The translations under genes and the position numbers were made by a program. Positions 32,614 through 41,784 of a stretch of 64,000 nt of DNA are shown here, one piece after another. Positions within the stretch are counted from its first letter, which is position 1, and each line of letters begins with the position of its first letter. Source of the stretch: Sphingopyxis microcysteis (lineage in GTDB: Bacteria > Pseudomonadota > Alphaproteobacteria > Sphingomonadales > Sphingomonadaceae). The notes beneath the pieces were generated by a model. The model had not been told where the DNA came from and ran no database searches. It worked only from the letters and a program-made list of their open reading frames with translations. Where the stretch lies: NCBI RefSeq assembly GCF_012274265.1, contig NZ_JAANYY010000002.1, positions 124,001-188,000 of the forward strand, in the 5' to 3' direction.

Positions 32614-33522
32614 ATGTCCCCCGTGTTATCCAGCGCTACCAACTCGTCCCTTGCTTCAGTGGCAAAGCAGCTTTGCGAGGAGCTCGGTGGACATTGGTCC
32701 GGCGCCAAAGGCATGGCGCGATGCCCGGCCCATGATGATCGAACGCCCTCGCTTGGCGTAACTTTGGGCCGACGCGCCATCCTCTTCCACTGTTTCGCGG
32801 GCTGCAGCCAGGATCAGGTCCTGACGGCGCTCGCCGGACGAGGTGTTTCGCCGGCGAGCATGTTCTCAGGGAACGCCGAAGGCGATGCATGCGCCAATGC
32901 CGACAAGCCCGCCCATCGCGCGTTTGCAGAGCGGATCTGGCGCGAAGCGACGCCAATCGGTGACACCCCCGCAAAGTCGTATCTTGAGGCCCGCGGCATT
33001 CGCGCTGCCTCTCGTGCCCTCAGATTTCACCCTCGCACTCCGCTCGGCCCGAAGGGGAACACGCAGTACTTGCCTGCTTTGATCGCCGCAGTGACCATGG
33101 ATCATCGACAGGTGGCGATTCACCGCACGTTTCTCAATCCGACAAGGCCGGCGGTGCCCCCTTTCGACTATCCAAAGCGTGCGCTCGGGAGTCTGGCATC
33201 GGGCGCTGTTCGTCTCTTCGATCCCGTCGAAGGACGGCTCGGCCTTGCGGAGGGTATCGAGAGCGCGCTTGCTGCCAAGGCCCTGACCCAGATCCCTTGC
33301 TGGGCCTCGCTCGGCAATGAACGTTTTGGTCTCGTATCGATCCCAGAGAGCGTGCGCGAATTGCACCTGTTCGTCGACCATGATGCAGGCGGCGAACTCG
33401 CCGAAGAACGCGCGCTCAGTGCCTATACCTGTGAAAGCCGGACGATCATCACGCGTCGCCCGCGCGCTGAAGGCGCAGACTGGAATGACGCCTTGCAGGC
33501 GTGGCTGCAATCCAAGTCCTAA
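32614..33522 (+). CDS. Toprim-domain primase-like protein
   Basis: A 302-aa protein with an N-terminal zinc-finger region (MARCPAHDDRTPSLGV...LFHCFAGCS, a CHC2-like set), then DUF7146-like ARGIRAASRALRFHP, and a C-terminal Toprim domain (GRLGLAEGIESALAAKAL; LHLFVDHDAGGELAEE) with the catalytic Glu and DxD-like acidic residues. It resembles primase parts carried by plasmids and ICEs of alphaproteobacteria. ATG 32614 has GAGGAG upstream. The helicase/methyltransferase gene follows, suggesting an element replication or repair unit. Confidence 0.85.
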   Translation: MSPVLSSATNSSLASVAKQLCEELGGHWSGAKGMARCPAHDDRTPSLGVTLGRRAILFHCFAGCSQDQVLTALAGRGVSPASMFSGNAEGDACANADKPAHRAFAERIWREATPIGDTPAKSYLEARGIRAASRALRFHPRTPLGPKGNTQYLPALIAAVTMDHRQVAIHRTFLNPTRPAVPPFDYPKRALGSLASGAVRLFDPVEGRLGLAEGIESALAAKALTQIPCWASLGNERFGLVSIPESVRELHLFVDHDAGGELAEERALSAYTCESRTIITRRPRAEGADWNDALQAWLQSKS

Positions 33523-33529
33523 CGAAGAA

Positions 33530-33555
33530 AGAGGGGAGAAGGCCTTTGGCCTGAT
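33530..33555 (+). promoter_or_regulatory. Hairpin leader upstream of the helicase gene
   Basis: AGAGGGGAG (33530-33538) followed by the hairpin GGCC-TTT-GGCC and TGAT. The same layout recurs at 48962 before parB, with related versions at 51121 and 53884. A TCAGGAGG ribosome site (33583-33590) follows. Confidence 0.5.
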
Positions 33556-33596
33556 GAGGCCCAGCAAATGAACTGGGCTACGTCAGGAGGCTCCAA

Positions 33597-36500
33597 ATGC
33601 TCAGCTCTGCTCCCGTTCTCTTGCTCCCCCCACCATCTGAACCTCCGGTCTTGCTGGTCGCTCGCACCATCGCCGCAAGCATGGCATCCGGTGAACCGAT
33701 CACGCGTCGGCAGGTGCATAGGCTTCTGACCAATCATTTCGGAGGCACCGACGCTGAAGGCCGCTGGTCGGTGCGCGATGCGCATCTCGCGCTGGAATTG
33801 GCTCAGGCCGAGTACCTGCATGCCAGCGCCCGGATCGATCTTGCCGCTTCGGCCGCCGACGCCGGCCGCGTATTTGAAACGCTGGAAGCCCAGCTTCCGA
33901 CTCAAGCCAACCGCAGTGACGAACAGATCGAGTGGCAGCAGTTCGCGACGCCGCCGCGCCTTGCCTGGCTTGCCGCCCGTGCTTGCGCCTTAGTAGCAGA
34001 CGAGCTCGTCCTGGAACCCTCTGCCGGAACAGGGATGCTCGCGGTGTGGGCAGCCAAGGCTGGCTTGCGCCTTGCCCTCAACGAAATCTCGCCGCTGCGC
34101 CGCGACTGCCTGACTGCCTTGTTCCCGGCTGCCCGAGTGACCGGCCATGACGCCGAACTGATCGACGAATTGCTCGATGCCGCCATCAGCCCGAGCGTCG
34201 TGCTGATGAATCCACCCTATTCGCACGGCATCGAGCGAGGGCACGATAATCGCACCGGCTCGCGCCACTTGCGGTCGGCCTGGAATCGTCTGGCGTCGGG
34301 CGGTCGGCTTGTCGCGATCATGCCCGAATGGTTCGATTGCGCTAGGTTTATGGTGGGGCTGAAGGGGCCAGTCTCGCTGCGACTCAATGCCGCGGTCGAA
34401 CGTGCTTTCGTGAAGCACGGCACTGGGATCACCACACGACTACTGGTCTTGGACAAGGTGGAAGACGCCAACGAGCCCGTCGCTATTCGCACGAACGCGT
34501 TCCGCCAGCTGGCCGATCTCGTCGATGCCTTGCCGGCTCGCGCCAGCCTGGGGGTTGCTCCCCAAAAGTCGAGCCTTCCAGCTCGTGCTCCGTTCCTTCT
34601 GGTTACCGCGCCGCGCAGGCCGCTGCCGACACCAGAAAGGATCACGCCTGTAGCCTCCGCCATTAAGCCGCTCACCTACGTGTCGCTCGAAACCCCTGCG
34701 CCGCTTGCCCCTCAGGTCGGCCACTATCTTCCCTATCGTCCGAGCAGGATCGTCATTGATGGCGCGTCAGGGCATCCGACGCCCCTCGTCGAGTCCGTCG
34801 CCATGGGGTCGATTTCGGCACCCAAGCCCGAAGCTGTGCCGCAGCTACCCGAAGGGTTGCTCGCCAAGGGCCTGTTGTCTGCTGCCCAGGCAGAGACGCT
34901 CATCTACGCGTCAAGCGCCCATGCGCGCGATCTTCCCGGCCGGTTCGAACCAGAGGACAAGGGTTGTTCGCTCAAGGCATCCGCGGAAGGTCACGTCTAC
35001 CGGCAGGGCTATTTCCTCGGGGACGGCACCGGCGCTGGTAAAGGCCGCCAAGTCGCGAGTGTCATTCTCGATCGCTGGGTGCGCGGGGAACGCCGCCACA
35101 TCTGGATATCGAAGAACGAGGCGCTGCTGGAAGATGCTCGCCGCGACTGGACCGCCCTTGGCGGTCTCCCGATCGACATCCAGCCGCTGGCGTCCTGGAA
35201 GCTGGGCTCCCCCATCGCGATGCGCGACGGCATTCTCTTCGTCACCTATCCGACCCTGCGTTCGGGCCGGAGCGACGCAACGCGGCTGGATCAGATCATC
35301 GCCTGGGCCGGTGAAGATTTCGACGGCGTGATCGTGTTCGACGAAGCGCACGCCATGGCCAACGCCGCTGGCGGCGAAGGATCGCGGGGCAAGGTCAAAG
35401 GATCGGAGCAGGGCATTGCCGGGGTGCGCCTGCAGAACCTCCTGCCCCGGGCAAGGGTGCTCTACGCCTCGGCCACCGGCGCATCCGACGTCAACAATCT
35501 GGCCTATGCCACGCGCCTCGGGCTCTGGGGTCCGGAGACCGCCTTTGCCAATCGCGAGGCCTTCGTTGCCGAAATTCGCAACGGCGGCATCGCAGCTATG
35601 GAACTGGTCGCACGGGATCTCAAATCGCTCGGCCTCTACACAGCCCGGGCGCTTTCGTTCGCCGGTGTCGAGTATGAGATCCTCGAGCATTGCCTGACCG
35701 AGGATCAGATCGCGGTCTACGATGCCTATGCCGAAGCTTGGGCAATCATCCACGCTAACCTGCGCGAAGCGCTGGAAGCCACGCGGATCGTCGACAGCGA
35801 GACCGGCGGGACGCTCAACTCCGGGGCCAAGTCCGCAGCGCTGTCGATCTTTGAGGGGACCAAGCAGCGCTTCTTCGCGCACCTGCTTTTGTCGATGAAG
35901 CTCCCAAGCCTGCTGCCCACGATCGACAGGGTGATTGCCGATGGTCATGCTGTTGTCGTGCAACTCGTTTCGACGGCCGAGGCCATGCTAGACCGTCGGC
36001 TTGCCGACCTGCCTGACGAAGAGCGGGAAGCTCTCGAGATCGACTTGTCTCCGCGGGAATACGTGATCGACTATCTCGCCAAGAGCTTCCCCGTCCGCCT
36101 GATGGCCGTGTTCACCGACGAAAACGGCAATCCTCGCTCCGAGCCGATGAGTGACGAGCATGGCGCTCCTGTGCTGTGCCGCTCTGCGCTTGCATCGCGC
36201 GACCGGATGATCGAACAGCTCTGCGCCTTGCCGCCGATTGCCACCGCGCTTGATGCCATCATCGAACGCTTCGGCGTCGATAAGGTGGCGGAAGTCACCG
36301 GTCGTACACGCCGGCTCATCGTCGGCCGCGACGGTCGTCAGAAGCTCCAATCGCGGTCGCCGCGCGCCAACGTGTCTGAGACCCAGGCGTTCATGGACGG
36401 CGCCAAGCGTATCCTGGTCTTCTCTGACGCCGGGGGAACGGGCCGCAGCTACCACGCTGATCTTACCGCGAGGAACCAGGCCCGCCGTGTCCACTTCCTG

Positions 36501-37838
36501 CTCGAGCCGGGCTGGCGGGCGGACGCAGCAATCCAAGGGCTTGGCCGGACCAATCGCACCAACCAGGCATCGGCTCCGCTGTTCAGGCCCGTGACCACCG
36601 ATGTGCGCGGCGAGCGCCGCTTCATCTCGACGATCGCGCGGCGTCTGGACAGCCTGGGTGCTCTGACGCGCGGGCAGCGACAGACCGGCGGTCAGAACCT
36701 TTTTGATCCAGCCGACAATCTCGAAAGCATCTACGCGAAGGAGGCACTCCATCGCTGGTTCGGCCTGTTGTTCACCGGCAAACTCGAAGCGGTCAGCCTC
36801 GGGCGCTTTCAGGAGTTGACGGGCCTCAGGATCGAAGGGCCTGACGGGTCGATGGTCGATGACCTGCCATCGATCCAGCGCTGGCTCAATCGTATCCTGG
36901 CGCTACCCATTGCCCTGCAGAACGCGATCTTCGATGAGTTCATGGGTCTGGTCGAAGCGCGCATTGATGCCGCCCGTCAGGCCGGTACACTGGACCTCGG
37001 TCTCGAGACCATCGCAGTCGAGGACTTCACGGTCCTGTCGGACACGCTGCTACGCACCGATCCCGCCTCGGGCGCGACGACCCATCTGCTGGAACTGGAA
37101 ATCGCCAGAGCCCTGAAGCCGCTGACGCTGAAGCGGCTCGAGGAGCTTCACGGCCTCGCTGGGCAGCGGCAACGGCCGGTTCGAAATGCCCGCTCAGGCC
37201 GGGTTGCCTTGCTCGTGCCTGCCCGCAGCATTCTTGCTGATGACGGCACCCGCGTTTCCCGCTTCGAACTGCTGCGCCCGTTGAAGCGCAGTCATATCAC
37301 CGAGGATCAGCTCGCTCAGAGCAGCTGGGAGGTAATTTCCGTCGACGCTTTCCACGAGGCCTGGGCAGCCGAGGTTGAGGAAGCGCGGACCAGCCACAAG
37401 CGCGAGCGCCTCTATCTTGCGACGGGCCTCCTGCTTCCGGTCTGGGACAAGCTCCCTTCGGATTTCGTGAGGGTGAGCCGCATCTCGGCGGCGGATGGCC
37501 GTTCGCTCCTCGGTCGGGAGGTTCCGGTCCATTGTGTTACGGACCTGTGCCGAGCCCTGGGTCTCGAGCGCGAACAGACGCTTTCCGCTGATGATATTGT
37601 CCAGTCCGTCCTGGCGACGGGCAGAACCATGGAATTCGCGGGCCGCGAGAAGCTCATGGTCAAGCGCAGCTTGGTCAATGGCTCACATCGAATTGAGCTT
37701 ACCGGTTGGAGCGTAGCCCGCCTCGACTGGTACAAGGCCCAAGGCTGCTTTACCGAGATCATCCGTTACCAGGCCCGGCTCTTTGTGCCGATCGTAGGTG
37801 CAGCGAGCGTGATGGCTAGACTGGCATCATCGGCATAG
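33597..37838 (+). CDS. Methyltransferase-strawberry notch helicase fusion
   Basis: A 1413-aa multidomain protein. After an N-terminal ~125-aa region comes a SAM-dependent methyltransferase (LEPSAGTGMLAVWA near residue 139; NPPYS at 205, the N6-adenine-type NPPY motif). It continues into a strawberry notch-like SF2 helicase with Walker A in GDGTGAGKGRQ (about residues 475-485), DEAH in VFDEAHAMA (about 581) and a helicase C region near FSDAGGTGRSYHAD. Such giant fusions occur on alphaproteobacterial plasmids and ICEs, where roles in replication or evading host defences are suspected. Whether it methylates DNA is unproven. ATG 33597 has TCAGGAGG upstream. Confidence 0.88.
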   Translation: MLSSAPVLLLPPPSEPPVLLVARTIAASMASGEPITRRQVHRLLTNHFGGTDAEGRWSVRDAHLALELAQAEYLHASARIDLAASAADAGRVFETLEAQLPTQANRSDEQIEWQQFATPPRLAWLAARACALVADELVLEPSAGTGMLAVWAAKAGLRLALNEISPLRRDCLTALFPAARVTGHDAELIDELLDAAISPSVVLMNPPYSHGIERGHDNRTGSRHLRSAWNRLASGGRLVAIMPEWFDCARFMVGLKGPVSLRLNAAVERAFVKHGTGITTRLLVLDKVEDANEPVAIRTNAFRQLADLVDALPARASLGVAPQKSSLPARAPFLLVTAPRRPLPTPERITPVASAIKPLTYVSLETPAPLAPQVGHYLPYRPSRIVIDGASGHPTPLVESVAMGSISAPKPEAVPQLPEGLLAKGLLSAAQAETLIYASSAHARDLPGRFEPEDKGCSLKASAEGHVYRQGYFLGDGTGAGKGRQVASVILDRWVRGERRHIWISKNEALLEDARRDWTALGGLPIDIQPLASWKLGSPIAMRDGILFVTYPTLRSGRSDATRLDQIIAWAGEDFDGVIVFDEAHAMANAAGGEGSRGKVKGSEQGIAGVRLQNLLPRARVLYASATGASDVNNLAYATRLGLWGPETAFANREAFVAEIRNGGIAAMELVARDLKSLGLYTARALSFAGVEYEILEHCLTEDQIAVYDAYAEAWAIIHANLREALEATRIVDSETGGTLNSGAKSAALSIFEGTKQRFFAHLLLSMKLPSLLPTIDRVIADGHAVVVQLVSTAEAMLDRRLADLPDEEREALEIDLSPREYVIDYLAKSFPVRLMAVFTDENGNPRSEPMSDEHGAPVLCRSALASRDRMIEQLCALPPIATALDAIIERFGVDKVAEVTGRTRRLIVGRDGRQKLQSRSPRANVSETQAFMDGAKRILVFSDAGGTGRSYHADLTARNQARRVHFLLEPGWRADAAIQGLGRTNRTNQASAPLFRPVTTDVRGERRFISTIARRLDSLGALTRGQRQTGGQNLFDPADNLESIYAKEALHRWFGLLFTGKLEAVSLGRFQELTGLRIEGPDGSMVDDLPSIQRWLNRILALPIALQNAIFDEFMGLVEARIDAARQAGTLDLGLETIAVEDFTVLSDTLLRTDPASGATTHLLELEIARALKPLTLKRLEELHGLAGQRQRPVRNARSGRVALLVPARSILADDGTRVSRFELLRPLKRSHITEDQLAQSSWEVISVDAFHEAWAAEVEEARTSHKRERLYLATGLLLPVWDKLPSDFVRVSRISAADGRSLLGREVPVHCVTDLCRALGLEREQTLSADDIVQSVLATGRTMEFAGREKLMVKRSLVNGSHRIELTGWSVARLDWYKAQGCFTEIIRYQARLFVPIVGAASVMARLASSA

Positions 37839-37843
37839 CCTCT

Positions 37844-37893
37844 TGCCAAATGGCATTAATCAAGTTATATGATGCCATATGGAGAAATGCCAT
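37844..37893 (+). promoter_or_regulatory. Repeated operator of the toxin-antitoxin pair
   Basis: TGCCA-AA-TGGCA at 37844-37855, CCATATGG at 37875-37882 and ATGCCAT at 37872 and 37887 form a cluster of related inverted half-sites. It overlaps the ribosome site GGAG (37881-37884) and the antitoxin start. This is the expected position for autorepression by an Xre antitoxin. Confidence 0.6.
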
Positions 37894-38305
37894 GCTGGCT
37901 CTGCAACCCGTTGATACTGCCGTTACCGCCTTCCGTCCCGATCCGATTACTCAGGACGAGGCGGCGGCCATGTTCCGAGCAGTCCTCAATCTTTTCGGCA
38001 AATGGGAACTGACCGACGAGCAGGCGGCAACCCTGCTCGACATGCCGGTTCGATCTTATCGGCGCTGGAAGGCGGAAGGGCCGGGACGCGTCTCGCGCGA
38101 TGGGCGTGCTCGTCTCTCCAACCTCATGGGTATTCACAAGGCGCTCCGGATCATCTTCTCGGAGGCGACCCGTGGTTATGCCTGGATGAGGGCGGCCAAC
38201 GATGCGTTCGGTGGAGTGAGTGGCCTTGACGTGATGCTCGGAGGTGAGCTCACCGACATCATGCGGGTGCGTCGCTACCTCGACGCCGAGCGTGGTGGCT
38301 GGTGA
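37892..38305 (+). CDS. Xre/MbcA/ParS-family antitoxin
   Basis: A 137-aa antitoxin. ATG 37892 (MLALQPVDTAVTAFRP) has GGAG 7 bp upstream and was preferred to the in-frame ATG 37850 inside the operator. The N-terminal DNA-binding helices (EQAATLLDMPVRSYRRWKAEG) and C-terminal toxin-binding domain (FSEATRGYAWMRAANDAFGGVSGLDVMLGGELTDIMRVRRYLDAERGGW) match antitoxins paired with RES toxins. The gene overlaps the RES toxin by 4 bp (GTGA), which couples translation. Confidence 0.92.
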   Translation: MLALQPVDTAVTAFRPDPITQDEAAAMFRAVLNLFGKWELTDEQAATLLDMPVRSYRRWKAEGPGRVSRDGRARLSNLMGIHKALRIIFSEATRGYAWMRAANDAFGGVSGLDVMLGGELTDIMRVRRYLDAERGGW

Positions 38306-39036
38306 GCGGAGCGGCGGATATCCGCGTTTCTAGAGTCCAGTGGAAGGACGCTGCTCGGATCATCCGCAGCGCCTTTCCGCCGATCGATCTGTTCGAAGAC
38401 ATCGCTGATCCCGCCGACTGGCCACTGCTGATCTCGGCAGAGCAGAAGACCAATCCTCGCATCATGGCGACTATTGGTAACCTCGACCTCGTTCCGGTTG
38501 ACCGGCGCGTCGGCGGCAACGGGGCCTCTTACCTCATGGCGCCATTCACCCACGTCAGCACTGACCGGCCGAGCCGCTTCACCGATGGCAGCTACGGCGT
38601 GCTCTACGTTGGCGACCGGTTCGAAACTGCACTGTTCGAGACGATCCACCACCATGCCCGCTTCATGGCGCGAACCAAGGAATCGCCTGGCTGGACCTCG
38701 CAGTTCCGGGAAATCGTCATGTCAGTCGATGCAGACTTGCATGATCTCCGAACTCTGGCGGGGGAGCCGGTCCCGGAGCTCGATCCTGACAGCTACGCCG
38801 CATCTCAAACGGTCGCGCGGCAGCTCAGGGGCGCGGGATCGAACGGGATTGCCTACCCGAGCATCCGGCATCCTGGTGGGGAATGCGTCGCGCTCTTCTA
38901 CCCAGACTGCGCGTCGAACCCCCTACAGGGGCGGCACCTCGACTATCACTGGGATGGCGCGCGGGTTGACCTCGTGCGTGATGGCGGATCGGGAGCGGTT
39001 TTCCGTATCGTCGATTTGCCGCCCGATCCCGTCTGA
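38302..39036 (+). CDS. RES-domain toxin
   Basis: A 244-aa RES-family toxin, a fold related to ADP-ribosyltransferases; family members such as MbcT destroy cellular NAD+. Conserved features are a GSYGVLYVGDRFETALFETIHH segment holding the RES Tyr/Glu region and YPSIRHPGGECVALFYPD near the C-terminus with the conserved Ser. It starts at GTG 38302, overlapping the antitoxin stop. Role: addiction of the element or abortive defence. Confidence 0.92.
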   Translation: MSGAADIRVSRVQWKDAARIIRSAFPPIDLFEDIADPADWPLLISAEQKTNPRIMATIGNLDLVPVDRRVGGNGASYLMAPFTHVSTDRPSRFTDGSYGVLYVGDRFETALFETIHHHARFMARTKESPGWTSQFREIVMSVDADLHDLRTLAGEPVPELDPDSYAASQTVARQLRGAGSNGIAYPSIRHPGGECVALFYPDCASNPLQGRHLDYHWDGARVDLVRDGGSGAVFRIVDLPPDPV

Positions 39037-39101
39037 CAGCATGAGTCGGGCTTCCGGCCGAGTGCTGTAGGTTCTCCGAGCACAGTGTCCGGCCAGCAAA
39101 C

Positions 39102-39614
39102 TCAAGTCTGCGAACCAGCCTTCACGAGTTCATGAAGGGCTTTGTCCGGCGAAACCGGGCCCTTGTACAGCGGGCTACACGGTTTCTCCGCTAGCTTGGC
39201 GGAAATCGCCAGGAGGTCATCATTATCGCCCTTTTTATAGGCATAGGCGGCCAGCCAGAACTCGGCCTGGCGAACAAACTCATTGAGGATGCCCACGACG
39301 CTCCGGTTCGCAGTCTTTGCGTACTGGACCTTGTCCATCTGCCAGACTTCCTGAGCGATGAATTCGGATGGCACTCGGTGCTCTTTGAGAACGAGGGCCA
39401 ATTGTTTGGGAAATCGTCGAGAGAGCGTCGCAGCAGGCGACATCTGCATGAGCACTGGAAGCAGCGTGCGCTCGGAAATCAGCAATGCCACCTGCGGTTT
39501 CCAGAACATTACGGTGGCCCACCAGTTTCCATGGGCCGTATCGCTTTGCCCGGGCGCAGCGATATCCGGTTTGATTCGATCAAGCAGCTTCTTGGTGCAA
39601 TGGAGGTGGAACAT
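39102..39614 (-). CDS. DUF6933-like protein
   Basis: A 170-aa cytosolic protein beginning MFHLHCTKKLLDRI. The pattern HCT-K-LL...WWATVMFW...LLISERTLLPVL...KTANRSVVGILNEFV matches the DUF6933 family, whose function is unknown. Members often lie beside regulators or toxin-like genes. It is on the opposite strand, between the RES toxin and the WYL regulator. Confidence 0.7.
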   Translation of the reverse strand: MFHLHCTKKLLDRIKPDIAAPGQSDTAHGNWWATVMFWKPQVALLISERTLLPVLMQMSPAATLSRRFPKQLALVLKEHRVPSEFIAQEVWQMDKVQYAKTANRSVVGILNEFVRQAEFWLAAYAYKKGDNDDLLAISAKLAEKPCSPLYKGPVSPDKALHELVKAGSQT

Positions 39615-39797
39615 GCTGGCGAATGATAGTGTTCGCTGCTGAGCGAGTCCATTGACGCTACAGGACTCGCAGCTGGAATAGCAATCGCCGCCGACTTAGG
39701 AGTCGCAGAAAGGCCCTCTCTGTGCCTCTAATCGCTGCTCTCTGTTCAGAGCGACGCTGTGGCTATCGACTACAGTTATCGGATTCTCTGAAGGGAA

Positions 39798-40691
39798 TTA
39801 TCGCGATGTCCGCTCGAGAACGCGTCGCCTAGCTTCGGCCTTAGCACTGTTGATCGCTTCCTGGACTTCGGCAAGATTATGCAGGCTAATCTGGGCGCGA
39901 GCCGGCGGAAGATCGGTAAGGTCGAGGTTCATCCGTTTTATGAAGTAGAAGGCCATTGAGAGCCGAACTTCGATTTCCCGTCGCCCGCCGTCGAGTGCAT
40001 AATCTCGTTGGATAGCGAGGCTCTGCTCTTCCGTCAGCCCGGGATGGGGGCGCAGATCAAGTTTTATGGTGTTGCTCCATTCCACGTCCTCGGCCGGATC
40101 GAAGTCAGCCGGGGGGCCGGGACGGATTTGATCGATGCGGGTGAGCACGAAGTCGCGGAAGTCCCCCCGATCGCAGGCCCATGCTCGCACGTGCCAACGA
40201 TACCCGTCGAAAGCCAGAGCGTGCGGGGCGATTTGTCGTACACGGGAATTCGTCAGGGACTGGTAACGCACTTCCACGCAGTGCCGCTTCCGGATCGCCT
40301 CCAAGACCATCCTCAGGCAGTCCGCATCGACATGGCGGACGATGTCGGGCGTGATCCCTATAGCGGGTATGTCGCGAAACCACACCTCGCGGCGCGGCAG
40401 GGCACCGGAAAGGAATGCACGCAATTGGAGCAGCAGACGGTCGGCAGAAGCCTTCAGGAAGGAGAGCTTGATGTCGGGCGTGGGTCTGAACGACCTGTTG
40501 GTTGCATCGTACTCAATATTGCCTCCCGCCAGTTCACGGTAGCGCCGGAGGTCGACCGATGCCTGGGGAGTGGAAATCTCAAACGTGTCCTCCAAGTCAC
40601 TGCGATTGAGCGCCCCCTCCCAAAAAAGCTTCCATTCGATGAACTCGAAACGGCGGTTCTGCGTCCACGGTCGCTTTTCGTCCACAGGCAT
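39798..40691 (-). CDS. capW: WYL-domain transcription regulator (CapW/BrxR-like)
   Basis: A 297-aa regulator. ATG 40691 (MPVDEKRPWTQNRRFEFIEWKLFWEG) was chosen because AGGAAC lies upstream and the first longer ATG would place the operator inside the gene. N-terminal winged HTH (NRSDLEDTFEISTPQASVDLRRYRELAGGNIEYD), then the WYL domain (CVEVRYQSLTNSRVRQIAPHALAFDGYRWHVRAWA) and a WCX extension. This layout is that of BrxR/CapW repressors controlling BREX and CBASS systems. It is divergent from the CD-NTase operon, whose promoter contains a palindrome likely bound by this protein. Confidence 0.9.
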   Translation of the reverse strand: MPVDEKRPWTQNRRFEFIEWKLFWEGALNRSDLEDTFEISTPQASVDLRRYRELAGGNIEYDATNRSFRPTPDIKLSFLKASADRLLLQLRAFLSGALPRREVWFRDIPAIGITPDIVRHVDADCLRMVLEAIRKRHCVEVRYQSLTNSRVRQIAPHALAFDGYRWHVRAWACDRGDFRDFVLTRIDQIRPGPPADFDPAEDVEWSNTIKLDLRPHPGLTEEQSLAIQRDYALDGGRREIEVRLSMAFYFIKRMNLDLTDLPPARAQISLHNLAEVQEAINSAKAEARRRVLERTSR

Positions 40692-40704
40692 GGGGTATAG
40701 TTCC

Positions 40705-40733
40705 TTGACGGGTATTGTTACGATACCCATATT
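40705..40733 (+). promoter_or_regulatory. CBASS operon promoter with embedded operator
   Basis: TTGACG (40705-40710) and CATATT (40728-40733) with exact 17-bp spacing. The palindrome GGGTAT-N7-ATACCC (40710-40728) fills the spacer, so a bound repressor would block RNA polymerase. It lies between the WYL regulator start (40691) and CD-NTase start (40811). Found by eye; the transcription start is not mapped. Confidence 0.65.
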
Positions 40734-40810
40734 GTTTTTAGCGGGTCGACTGACGAGTCGCGCATTTGACTGTCCCCGTCAAGGACGGAGGGCTTCCAGG
40801 AGACGAATCG

Positions 40811-41776
40811 ATGAGCCGTGACCACGTCGGACATCGCGATATTGTGCGCTTTGCCGAGGAACGCGTGAACCTCCCGCAAGACAAGGCGAACGATTATCGC
40901 GCGCAGGCGCGTCGCTTGCGCGACAAACTTGCCAACTACGTGGACGAACATCCCGACTTCACGCTCCGCAAGATGATGTTGTCGGGTAGCCTGGCGAAGG
41001 GCACCGCGCTCCGTTCGCTTAACGATATTGACGTCGCCTGCTACATCAGCGGAACCGACGCGCCTACCTCGGTGGCCGCCCTGCTGACCTATCTCGCCGA
41101 GCGGCTACGCAAGGCCTTCCCGAATTTCGAGCCGGATCAGGTGAAGCCGCAGACTTACTCGGTGACCGTCTCGTTCCGTGGATCAGGACTCGACGTCGAT
41201 GTAGTGCCGATCCTCTATGACGGCGATGCGAACTGGTATGGCAACCTGGTGAGTCAGGAGGACGGGTCGTTCCTCAAGACCAGCATCCCGCTACACCTCG
41301 ACTTCGCGGGTAAGCGCAAGAATGCTCAGGAGAAGCATTTTGCGCAGGTCGTCCGCCTCGTGAAGTTCTGGGCCAAGAAGCAGAAGCAGGAACGGCACGA
41401 CTTCCGCTTCAAGTCGTTCATGATCGAGTTGATCATGGCTAAGCTATGCGACGACGGGCTGGACCTGTCCGACTACCCGGAGGCCCTGCAGCACTTCTTC
41501 TCTTACGTGGCGCGCAGCGGACTGCGGGACCGGATCGCCTTCTCGGACTACTACCCCCTTTCGAGTATCGGCCAATTCAACGATCCCGTGCGGATCATCG
41601 ATCCAGTGAATGCCGATAACAACGTGTCCAGGCTCTACACGAACGCAAACATCGACGACATCGTCGATGCCGCGCTTGATGCCGGCGACGCCATCGACGC
41701 CGCCCTGGCAGCACCTAACAAGCAACTGACCGTCGGCTACTGGCAAAAGGTCTTCGGCTCCACGTTCCAGGCTTGA
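40811..41776 (+). CDS. CD-NTase (cGAS/DncV-like nucleotidyltransferase) of a CBASS locus
   Basis: A 321-aa nucleotidyltransferase expected to make a cyclic or linear oligonucleotide alarm signal on infection. The catalytic site is intact: GS at 59-60 in MMLSGSLAKGTALRSLNDIDVACYI, DxD as Asp72/Asp74, and a third acidic residue at Asp128 or Asp130 (GLDVDVVPIL). The C-terminal helical lobe has FWAKKQKQERHDFRFKSFMIELIMAKL. Start ATG 40811 follows AGGAGA, beyond an upstream in-frame ATG. The HORMA/TRIP13-like neighbours suggest clade C/D, type III CBASS; the signal nucleotide is unknown. Confidence 0.93.
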   Translation: MSRDHVGHRDIVRFAEERVNLPQDKANDYRAQARRLRDKLANYVDEHPDFTLRKMMLSGSLAKGTALRSLNDIDVACYISGTDAPTSVAALLTYLAERLRKAFPNFEPDQVKPQTYSVTVSFRGSGLDVDVVPILYDGDANWYGNLVSQEDGSFLKTSIPLHLDFAGKRKNAQEKHFAQVVRLVKFWAKKQKQERHDFRFKSFMIELIMAKLCDDGLDLSDYPEALQHFFSYVARSGLRDRIAFSDYYPLSSIGQFNDPVRIIDPVNADNNVSRLYTNANIDDIVDAALDAGDAIDAALAAPNKQLTVGYWQKVFGSTFQA

Positions 41777-41784
41777 GGTCCGCG

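Noticed and set aside
40008-40700. A 230-codon plus-strand frame inside the WYL gene
   Set aside because: Antisense shadow; the minus-strand protein has clear WYL and HTH motifs.
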